Part shown: piece after piece, positions 1-5,608 of the stretch
Layout of the letters: each line of letters starts with the position of its first letter
How positions within the stretch are numbered: position 1 is the first letter of the stretch
Translations under genes and position numbers: made by a program
Notes under the pieces: generated by a model
Told to the model about the DNA's origin: nothing
What the model saw: the letters and a program-made list of their open reading frames with translations, nothing else
Database searches by the model: none
Source of the DNA: an uncultured bacterium
GTDB taxonomy: Bacteria; DRYD01
Direction: 5' to 3'
Assembly (NCBI GenBank): GCA_937927985.1
Contig: CALFWH010000020.1
Coordinates: 1-6,836, forward strand
Length of the DNA: 6,836 nt

Positions 1-261
1 GTCATCAAGCAATTTAAGATCAAGTAGATTTTTATTATGTAGTTTTTTTATGATTTCCAAGTATTCTTCTAAGTTATGAACTGAAGAATAATCCCATAAT
101 TTTCTTATATTTGTAGCAAGATAGATATTATCTGTATCATAGATAAACTCTCCTATTTTTTGAATAACTAAGGACTCATCGTTAGAAAAATTGTTTATCC
201 CCTTTGGTTCACGTGTTATAGAATACTGAATATCTTTTATTTTTTGATGAAACATTCTCAT
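1..261 (-). CDS. Unidentified protein, N-terminal 87 residues (3' end outside window)
   Basis: The reading frame opens with ATG at 261 and stays open to the window edge, so only the N-terminus is visible. Its ATG overlaps the TGA of the zinc-ribbon gene upstream (ATGA), a classic arrangement for translational coupling, and this is the main reason to believe the gene and its start. A second in-frame ATG lies two codons later (255). The visible peptide begins MRMFHQKIKDIQYS, is hydrophilic and rich in Lys, Asn, Ile and Asp, and has no signal peptide, membrane segment or Cys cluster. A segment near residues 50-60 reads YLATNIRKLWDYSS. I do not recognise a family. The coupling suggests production together with the zinc-ribbon protein, possibly as a partner, but that is inference. 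Confidence 0.75.
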   Translation of the reverse strand, partial: MRMFHQKIKDIQYSITREPKGINNFSNDESLVIQKIGEFIYDTDNIYLATNIRKLWDYSSVHNLEEYLEIIKKLHNKNLLDLKLLDD

Positions 262-815
262 AAGCCTTTTTTATAGAGGAAAGAATATATAGATTGTAAG
301 ACTTCACCAAAAGCTTTCGATGTAGGGTTTTTAGCTCTATCATCAAGCCTAACTAAGCTATCTATAAATTCTTTTTCCCTTTGCTGATATTCTAGCTTTA
401 TTTGATTAAGTTTTACTAAAACAGCAGCTTCTTTTTCTGGATCTACTTTTGAAGCTTGATCTAAATATTCAATTATTTGCAATAACTCTCCTTTATCTAT
501 CCAAATACCTTCACATTTTTCACAACTATCTATATAGATATTAGAAGTATACATATACCTATATTTAAACATTAATTGTCCACATTTTGGACATTCCAAT
601 TCTACGTCTTTTGTTTTATCAAATTCTCTGGTATTTTCAAGCAAACTGTGAATATGTTTTATGTCACTTTGTGAAGCTGAAATTACTTGTCCAAATTCTT
701 GCTTATCAAACCATATTCCCCCACATTCTTGGCATATATCCACTTCTATACCTGAAATAGATACTTTCTGTAAATCACTCTTTTCACCCAAAGTTTTACA
801 TCTTGGACATATCAT
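258..815 (-). CDS. Double zinc-ribbon (TFIIB-type zf) protein, 185 aa
   Basis: The protein carries two tandem copies of the short zinc ribbon seen in the zf-TFIIB family (CPxC ... CxxCxGxWxDxxE). Copy 1 has Cys3, Cys6, Cys28 and Cys31 followed by GGIWFDKQE (32-40). Copy 2 has Cys75, Cys78, Cys98 and Cys101 followed by EGIWIDKGE (102-110). All eight ligands are present, so two Zn(II) sites are expected. Residues about 120-185 are a charged, helix-prone tail without Cys. There is no signal peptide or membrane segment, so it is probably cytoplasmic. The start is ATG at 815, preceded by GAGGGGG (823-829) with 7 nt spacing. Its TGA overlaps the start of the next gene. Family members are mostly uncharacterised; nucleic-acid or protein binding is plausible but not shown here. 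The upstream gap to the microprotein gene is 136 nt, so it may have its own promoter. Confidence 0.9.
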   Translation of the reverse strand: MICPRCKTLGEKSDLQKVSISGIEVDICQECGGIWFDKQEFGQVISASQSDIKHIHSLLENTREFDKTKDVELECPKCGQLMFKYRYMYTSNIYIDSCEKCEGIWIDKGELLQIIEYLDQASKVDPEKEAAVLVKLNQIKLEYQQREKEFIDSLVRLDDRAKNPTSKAFGEVLQSIYSFLYKKGL

Positions 816-951
816 TTTTTATCCCCCTCATTATTTAAATATTATTTTTTACTCTCAAAAAGAATATCGCATTTTTTGTAACTAAATAGGAGCTTCAAAA
901 TTTTTGTACTATTTTTTTGAATAAAACTTTAATAAATTTTATAAAGAATTT

Positions 952-1020
952 TTAGAATTCATCAGGATAGGATAATCCGACTAATAAGATTGCTAAAGCT
1001 AATAACCACCACCAACCCAT
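952..1020 (-). CDS. 22-residue hydrophobic microprotein (single-helix membrane peptide candidate)
   Basis: This very short frame runs from ATG at 1020 to TAA at 952-954. Directly seen: a full-strength Shine-Dalgarno GGAGGTG (1028-1034) sits 7 nt before the ATG. The peptide begins MGWWW, continues as an uninterrupted hydrophobic run of Leu, Ala, Ile, Val and Gly over about residues 3-17, and ends with the polar, acidic YPDEF. This composition fits one short transmembrane helix with an aromatic belt at the N-side and an acidic C-terminus. It lies 62 nt downstream of the C11-like gene on the same strand, so co-transcription is possible. I do not recognise a family. Small membrane peptides often bind a larger membrane partner or act as stress or toxin-like peptides; which applies here is unknown. 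It could be spurious, but the ribosome-binding site is among the best in the window. Confidence 0.65.
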   Translation of the reverse strand: MGWWWLLALAILLVGLSYPDEF

Positions 1021-1027
1021 TTAATTT

Positions 1028-1034
1028 CACCTCC
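1028..1034 (-). promoter_or_regulatory. Shine-Dalgarno GGAGGTG of the microprotein gene
   Basis: The minus strand reads GGAGGTG here, a 7-base match to the 16S rRNA anti-SD core, 7 nt from the ATG at 1020. It is the main evidence that the 22-codon frame is translated. The surrounding sequence is almost pure A/T, so a match this long is unlikely to be incidental. Confidence 0.75.
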
Positions 1035-1082
1035 AAAAAAAATTCTTAAAAAAAATCTTTGACAATCTAAAAAAAAATCCTC

Positions 1083-2930
1083 CTATATCCCCACGTTAGA
1101 TATTTTATTTAAAAAATGTACTTTAAGGATATCTGTGAAAGATAAATCGTTATAGATGAATTTTTGTTTATTCTTTTTGTAAGTGATGTATACATTGTAA
1201 AAATCTTTTATCCAAGGTAATAAGAAAGTAAATACACCTGCAGCTGGAGCAACAGGTGCTAAAAACGGTAGCAAATAAGCTAAATTAGCAACTAATTTTG
1301 ATACCCCTTGTAAACCATCCAAAACAAAATTTCCCATAATACTCTTATCAGGAATATTTTCATAGACATATTTTGAATTTTTTAAACTATCATATATCTG
1401 GTCAATAGAAGCGATCATACCTAAAGGTAAAGTAACAAATGGGGGTATAAACCACAATCCAGCAGGTTTGTCACTATTTATTCTATTAACTGCATTAATC
1501 CAAGCCATTAAATTTGCCCATCCAGAAACCTTATTTTCATATAAATTACTTACCTCGTTTTTTAAAGCATAAATTTTATCGATAACTTCCTGAGAGATTC
1601 CTATTTTTAAGAGAAACTTTTCCATTAAATCCTTTTGACTAATCCTACTTAAAAACTCATCCCAATGAGTTAACTTCGAAAACAACAATTCACTATATCC
1701 ATAATCCTTTTTAAAATCTTTAGGTATAGGGAATTGCTCAGATTTAAAATTACCAAAATTAAAGGGCATAAAAACAGATAATCCATTAGAATCAGGATCT
1801 AATTCTTCGTTATACAAATTATTTTCCATATAAATTACAGCTTGCAATTTTTCTATTGCATTTAAAGCAACGTTTTTTAAATTCTCTGGTAAATCAGGAG
1901 ATTGAGATATTAATTTTACAAAACTAACAGCATCTCTTACTTCTAAATATGGTTTTCTATCAGGAGTATTAGCTAAATCTTCTGTTTTGTACATCAAAGG
2001 TAAAATTTTATTCAATAAATCTTGATCACTAAGTTTTAGTAATTCTATAGATAATTCATCCCACGCTTTAATAGCCTGATCAACTAAATCACTAGATAAA
2101 TTTAATACGCTAGTGGTATTAGAAGCTCCAGAAAGATTATGAATTAAAAAATATGATTTAAGTATACTATCTACATCATTGGGTCCTCCATCTATTAAAT
2201 TTTTCATTTCATTTAGAAACATAGCAAAAGGAATATTAAGCTTAGAAGCAAAACCACTAGTACCAACCAAGTAACTAGCCTTATTTTTAAGCTCAGTAAT
2301 ACCTTCTAAAGAAGAAACAGAAGAACCATCCATAACCAATATATCAGGCTTAACTTTGGTTTCACTATATGCATTCTCAATACCTTTAGCAAAATCTTTT
2401 AAATTAAGAAGAAAAGAAGTTTTCTTAATACCCTCATTATCCCCTATAACCATTACCATTAATTTTTTAGATGGAAAGTTTTTTACTACCCACTTTAAAG
2501 ATTCCTCAAAAACTTTCGGATCATTTAAATTAACATTCTCCATTTCTTCTATAGGCTTATTTTTTAATTCAAGTTTTTTTGTAGAAAAAATAGATGTTAA
2601 TATCAATTTAGTAATTTTAGAAATATCCCATTTATCGGTTTTTTGTATGTAAAACCTTTTTACTTTCTTCCAAGAAGGTAAATAAGCTTGTAAAACTATA
2701 TTCAAATTTTTGTCAGAGCCTACCATTTCAAGCATTTTCATGTTTAATAATAAATTTTTTACACTTCTCTCATCTTCGGTATTAACATATAAAAAAACAG
2801 TCCATTCCTTATCTTCTGTCTTTAATTCATCATTTTTTAATTCACTAGTTTTTAGTTCATCTTTTTTAAAGCCATCACTAAAAGGATTTAACTTAAAAGA
2901 TAAGTTGTTTTTAAGGGATAGTATACCCAT
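1083..2930 (-). CDS. Clostripain-fold (peptidase C11) protein lacking the catalytic His and Cys; probable pseudopeptidase, 615 aa
   Basis: Family assignment rests on the C11 landmarks in order: the opening strand WTVFLYVN (43-50), a VMVIG strand (160s), ILVMDGSS (197-204), ELKNKASYLVG (213-223) and the late NGLSVFMPF (382-390), matching the family's GLSIYFP. Active C11 peptidases have a His in an HG motif and a Cys in a DAC motif. In my manual alignment these positions are Asp164 (GDNEG) and Ser203 (DGSS), so both catalytic residues are gone while Asp201, the likely S1-pocket Asp, remains. No N-terminal signal peptide is evident. Hydrophobic stretches at about 493-510 and 545-575, including LLPFLAPVAPAAG, suggest membrane association of the C-terminus. 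Residues 24-38 are three five-residue repeats ([DS]ELK[TN]). I chose ATG 2930 because AAGGGGTGA (2936-2944) precedes it by 5 nt; the in-frame GTG at 2939 lies inside that site. The family call is fairly sure; loss of activity is inferred. Confidence 0.82.
   Translation of the reverse strand: MGILSLKNNLSFKLNPFSDGFKKDELKTSELKNDELKTEDKEWTVFLYVNTEDERSVKNLLLNMKMLEMVGSDKNLNIVLQAYLPSWKKVKRFYIQKTDKWDISKITKLILTSIFSTKKLELKNKPIEEMENVNLNDPKVFEESLKWVVKNFPSKKLMVMVIGDNEGIKKTSFLLNLKDFAKGIENAYSETKVKPDILVMDGSSVSSLEGITELKNKASYLVGTSGFASKLNIPFAMFLNEMKNLIDGGPNDVDSILKSYFLIHNLSGASNTTSVLNLSSDLVDQAIKAWDELSIELLKLSDQDLLNKILPLMYKTEDLANTPDRKPYLEVRDAVSFVKLISQSPDLPENLKNVALNAIEKLQAVIYMENNLYNEELDPDSNGLSVFMPFNFGNFKSEQFPIPKDFKKDYGYSELLFSKLTHWDEFLSRISQKDLMEKFLLKIGISQEVIDKIYALKNEVSNLYENKVSGWANLMAWINAVNRINSDKPAGLWFIPPFVTLPLGMIASIDQIYDSLKNSKYVYENIPDKSIMGNFVLDGLQGVSKLVANLAYLLPFLAPVAPAAGVFTFLLPWIKDFYNVYITYKKNKQKFIYNDLSFTDILKVHFLNKISNVGI
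2817..2861 (-). repeat. Three degenerate 15-nt tandem units encoding DELKT / SELKN / DELKT
   Basis: Inside the N-terminus of the C11-like gene, three consecutive 15-nt units encode DELKT, SELKN and DELKT. The units share a GAA-YTA-AAR core and differ mainly at the first and last codons, so the duplication is older than the near-identical repeat at the other end of the window. It forms a charged linker between the leader region and the WTVFLYV strand of the peptidase fold. Confidence 0.7.
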
Positions 2931-2935
2931 TTCTT

Positions 2936-2944
2936 TCACCCCTT
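2936..2944 (-). promoter_or_regulatory. Shine-Dalgarno AAGGGGTGA that decides the start of the C11-like gene
   Basis: The minus strand reads AAGGGGTGA ending 5 nt before ATG 2930. The alternative GTG start at 2939 is part of this ribosome-binding sequence and would have no room for its own, so ATG 2930 is preferred and the protein is 615 rather than 618 residues. Confidence 0.65.
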
Positions 2945-2965
2945 GAAAAATTTAATTATCGTTAG

Positions 2966-2992
2966 ATTATATGATTTTTACAAAAACATCAA
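2966..2992 (-). promoter_or_regulatory. Putative sigma70-type promoter of the C11-like gene
   Basis: The minus strand carries a perfect -10 box TATAAT (2966-2971). Upstream is TTGATG (2987-2992) at 15-nt spacing, or TTTTGA (2989-2994) at the more usual 17 nt. Transcription would begin near 2959, giving a leader of about 30 nt before the ATG at 2930. In such AT-rich DNA a TATAAT can arise by chance. Its position just upstream of a strong ribosome-binding site supports it. Confidence 0.4.
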
Positions 2993-3015
2993 AAAATAAA
3001 GTAGTTTTGTAAAAA
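2975..3015. repeat. Perfect 11-bp inverted repeat overlapping the C11-like promoter
   Basis: TTTTTACAAAA (2975-2985) and TTTTGTAAAAA (3005-3015) are exact reverse complements separated by 19 bp. The left arm falls between the candidate -10 and -35 boxes and the -35 lies in the loop. Each arm has a single G:C pair. Neither strand has a T-tract properly placed after the second arm, so it is a poor intrinsic terminator for uvrB. It could be an operator, or simply chance in AT-rich DNA. Confidence 0.4.
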
Positions 3016-3040
3016 AAATGTTAAATAAAAAAATGGGATA

Positions 3041-5044
3041 CTAAAGAAAATTTTTGATAATTTTTATTTTTTCCCTTACAATTATAGCTTGTTCAAATTC
3101 CATATTTTTAGCAAATTCTTTCATCTGTTTACTAAAGTGTTTTTCTAATTCAGATAGTTGTTTTTTATTCAATTTCTGTATATAATTAATGAATTCTTCA
3201 TCATCAAGATAGATTAGGTCATTTACAGTTATAGCGTAGTTATTTATTTCTTTACCAACTAAAGAAAAAACTATTTTTAAGATATCTTTGGGTTTAGGGG
3301 GTATACTTGTAGGGGTTATATTATTTTGTATGTTGTACTGTATTTGATATTTTCTTCTTCTTTCTATTTCTTGTATTGCTGAGTATATGTTAGGTGTTAT
3401 TTCGTTAGCAAAAAGGACTACTTGGGAAGCAGAGTTTCTTGCTGCCCTACCTGCTAACTGAATTATACTATTTTTACTTCTTAAAAAACCTTGTTTATCT
3501 GCTTCTAAAATAAAAACTTTAGAAACTTCTGGTAAATCCAATCCTTCCCTAAGTAAATTAACCCCAACTAATACATGATATAATCCTTTTCTAAAATCAA
3601 CTAATATTTTTATTCTATCTAATGGCTTTACTTTTGAGTGTAAGAAAGCTGAAGGAATAGAATTGAGAATTAAGTATTCACTTAAATCTTCTGCTTGCTT
3701 TTGAGTTAAAACGTTTATAATTATCCTTTCATTTTCATTTTTACTTTGTATTATTTCTATTATTTTTTCGATAAAATCTTTATTAGGATAGACAATAATT
3801 TCGGGATCAACTATACCACTAGGTCTTACAAGCAGTTCAACAATATGGGAATTACTAACTTCAAACTCTCCAGGAGTAGCAGACACAAAAACTACTTTTT
3901 TTACTTTTTGCAAAAATTCTTCAAAATTAAGGGGACGATTATCTAAACAGGATGGTAATCTAAATCCGTGCTCTACCAAAACTTCTTTTCTTTTTCTATC
4001 CGATTTATACATTGCTTTTAGTTGGGGTATACTTACATGACTTTCATCTATAAAAACTATAAAATCGTTTGAGAAATAATCAAGTAAAGTATAAGGTGGA
4101 CTATTGGCAGGCAACCCTAAAAGATAGCGTGAATAATTCTCTATACCAGGACAAGTACCAAATTTAGATAACATAGATATATCGTACTCTGTTCTGGTCT
4201 TTAATCTTTGGGCTTCTACTGTTTTACCTTGATTAACTAATTCATTATATCTCTGTTCAAGATCTCTTTTTATATCAATTATAGCTCTATTAATGGTATT
4301 TTGATCAGAAATGAATATTTTTGCAGGATATATGGTAAAAAAATCAATAGAAGTAATTTTCTTTAAACTAACAGGCTCAACTAAGAATAAATTCTCAATA
4401 TAGTTATCTTCTAAATCCACCCTTAAAATTCTATCTTCTGCAGAAGGGAAAATATAAATCGTGTTTCCTCTAATTCTAAAATTACCTTGTTTAAAATCAT
4501 ATTCATTATTTTCGTAATACATGCTTACTAATTTTAAGGTTATCTCATCAATTGTTATTTTTTGGTTTTGATATAGATTAAGGAATGTTTGCTTATAAAT
4601 ATCTGGAGATCCCAGGTTATATATACAAGATACGCTAGCAACTATTATACAATAGGGATTAGATACAACAGCTTGTATAGCCCTATGTCTAAGTTTATCG
4701 ATAACTTCATTTATAACAGCTTCTTTTTCAATATATAAGTCTTGTTGAGGTATATAAGCTTCTGGTCTATAAAAGTCATAGTAACTAATGAAATATTCCA
4801 CCTGATTATTAGGGAAAAAATTTTTAAACTCAGCAAACAGCTGAGCAGCTAGTACTTTATTATGAGAAATAACAATAGCTGGTTTTTGAAGTCCTTCTAT
4901 AATTTTGGCCATAGCAAAAGTTTTTCCAGATCCCGTAACTCCAAGTAAAGTAGTAAATTTATTATTTTTCAAGATTTCAAGAACCTCTTGTACTGCCTCC
5001 GATTGAGCCTTAGTAGCCTCAAAAGATGAAACAATTTTAAACAT
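3041..5044 (-). CDS. uvrB: UvrABC excinuclease subunit B
   Basis: UvrB is the DNA-damage verification helicase of nucleotide excision repair; it is loaded by UvrA and then recruits UvrC. At 667 residues it has the usual family length. Visible landmarks: Walker A GVTGSGKT (35-42); the damage-probing beta-hairpin region YYDFYRPEAYIPQQD (88-102) continuing to INEVIDKLRHRA (111-122); Walker B DESH (333-336); SATPGE (388-393); NLLREGLDLPEV (496-507); the arginine-finger motif AGRAARN (531-537); and a C-terminal UVR motif (about 629-664) that contacts UvrC. The N-terminus is somewhat divergent: the usual GDQ before the Walker A strand reads KAQ (12-14), keeping the Gln. ATG 5044 follows the lspA stop by one base, so the two are almost certainly one operon. 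No uvrA or uvrC is visible here. Confidence 0.97.
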   Translation of the reverse strand: MFKIVSSFEATKAQSEAVQEVLEILKNNKFTTLLGVTGSGKTFAMAKIIEGLQKPAIVISHNKVLAAQLFAEFKNFFPNNQVEYFISYYDFYRPEAYIPQQDLYIEKEAVINEVIDKLRHRAIQAVVSNPYCIIVASVSCIYNLGSPDIYKQTFLNLYQNQKITIDEITLKLVSMYYENNEYDFKQGNFRIRGNTIYIFPSAEDRILRVDLEDNYIENLFLVEPVSLKKITSIDFFTIYPAKIFISDQNTINRAIIDIKRDLEQRYNELVNQGKTVEAQRLKTRTEYDISMLSKFGTCPGIENYSRYLLGLPANSPPYTLLDYFSNDFIVFIDESHVSIPQLKAMYKSDRKRKEVLVEHGFRLPSCLDNRPLNFEEFLQKVKKVVFVSATPGEFEVSNSHIVELLVRPSGIVDPEIIVYPNKDFIEKIIEIIQSKNENERIIINVLTQKQAEDLSEYLILNSIPSAFLHSKVKPLDRIKILVDFRKGLYHVLVGVNLLREGLDLPEVSKVFILEADKQGFLRSKNSIIQLAGRAARNSASQVVLFANEITPNIYSAIQEIERRRKYQIQYNIQNNITPTSIPPKPKDILKIVFSLVGKEINNYAITVNDLIYLDDEEFINYIQKLNKKQLSELEKHFSKQMKEFAKNMEFEQAIIVREKIKIIKNFL

Positions 5045-5045
5045 A

Positions 5046-5489
5046 TTATTTCTCTCTTAAAATTGAAAATATAAAAACAATCATTCCAATTGAAATCCAA
5101 ATATCGGCAAAATTAAAAACAGGAAACACATAAATGGATATAAAATCAATAACTTTACCATGAATCAATCTGTCTATAAGATTACCTATTGCCCCAGAAA
5201 ATATAAAAACAAACCAAGTTAAATGTAATTTTTTAAATATTCCATGACGATACTTGTAAATAAAATAAACTAAAAATAAGACTAAAATGAAAGAATTAAC
5301 CAAAATATACTGATAATTTTCTAGCAACTTAATTCCAAAAGCACTGCCCTCATTATAAATTAAAGTTATTTCGAAGAATAAAAATTTAAATCTAAATCCT
5401 TCAAGAACTATTTTCTTAGTAGCTTGATCAATAAAAATTAAAACTAGAAAAACAATAAAAAACCAAAAAGTATTTTTATCCAAATTCAT
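5046..5489 (-). CDS. lspA: Lipoprotein signal peptidase (signal peptidase II)
   Basis: LspA is an integral membrane aspartyl protease that cleaves the signal peptide from diacylglyceryl-modified prolipoproteins, after Lgt. Family motifs in the 147-residue form: DQATK (21-25), NEGSAFG (46-52), GAIGNLIDR (99-107), GKVIDF (111-116) and FNFADIW (125-131). The catalytic aspartates are expected to be Asp115 and Asp129, both present. Four hydrophobic segments are evident (about 8-20, 60-79, 91-105, 130-144), as in the family. The frame extends upstream to a TTG at 5537 (163 aa), but that start has no Shine-Dalgarno and adds 16 residues before the first helix. ATG 5489 gives the usual short N-terminus, although its own ribosome-binding site is also weak, so the start remains uncertain. 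lspA is more often beside ileS; here it precedes uvrB by one base. Confidence 0.95.
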   Translation of the reverse strand: MNLDKNTFWFFIVFLVLIFIDQATKKIVLEGFRFKFLFFEITLIYNEGSAFGIKLLENYQYILVNSFILVLFLVYFIYKYRHGIFKKLHLTWFVFIFSGAIGNLIDRLIHGKVIDFISIYVFPVFNFADIWISIGMIVFIFSILREK

Positions 5490-5552
5490 ATGGATATAAA
5501 ATTCAACAAATAAAGAATTAATCCTTAGATAGCTCAAAAAAAGGTTTTAAAA

Positions 5553-5580
5553 TTGATATCTAAAAATATATTAAAGTCAA
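5553..5580 (-). promoter_or_regulatory. Putative promoter of lspA-uvrB
   Basis: The minus strand has TTGACT (5575-5580; five of six matches to the -35 consensus), a 16-nt spacer and TATCAA (5553-5558; four of six to the -10). Transcription would start around 5546, leaving about 57 nt before the ATG at 5489. It lies in the 119-nt divergent region shared with the plus-strand gene at 5609, for which TATATT (5567-5572) is the best, weakly supported -10 candidate. Confidence 0.4.
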
Positions 5581-5595
5581 GGATTTATTTTTCTG

Positions 5596-5603
5596 AAGGA
5601 GGT
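5596..5603 (+). promoter_or_regulatory. Shine-Dalgarno AAGGAGGT of the tryptophanase-like gene
   Basis: An eight-base anti-SD match ends 5 nt before ATG 5609. It fixes the start of the plus-strand gene and shows that this gene is set up for efficient translation rather than being a decaying remnant. Confidence 0.8.
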
Positions 5604-5608
5604 AAATA

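Noticed and set aside
661..885. Plus-strand open frame of 74 codons
   Set aside because: It is antisense to the zinc-ribbon gene, has no ribosome-binding site, and its sequence mirrors the conserved Cys-rich strand of the real gene.
816..951. Gene or RNA in the gap between the microprotein and zinc-ribbon genes
   Set aside because: The stretch is AT-rich, with no frame over a few codons that has a ribosome-binding site, no convincing hairpin, and only weak -10/-35-like matches expected by chance.
2356..2652. Plus-strand open frame of 98 codons
   Set aside because: It lies wholly antisense inside the C11-like gene, is Ser/Phe-rich as expected for the complement of Lys/Glu-rich coding DNA, and lacks a start signal.
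2710..2946. Plus-strand open frame of 78 codons
   Set aside because: It is antisense to the start of the C11-like gene, low-complexity Ser/Phe, with no ribosome-binding site.
2975..3015. Intrinsic terminator after uvrB
   Set aside because: The stem has one G:C pair and the second arm ends in A on the transcribed strand rather than being followed by a T-run, so it was kept only as an inverted repeat.
3746..3946. Plus-strand open frame of 66 codons
   Set aside because: It is antisense within uvrB, whose motifs fully account for this stretch.
5490..5537. N-terminal extension of LspA from a TTG start at 5537
   Set aside because: There is no Shine-Dalgarno before the TTG, and the extra 16 residues precede the usual short N-terminus. 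ATG 5489 fits family length better, though neither start has a strong ribosome-binding site.
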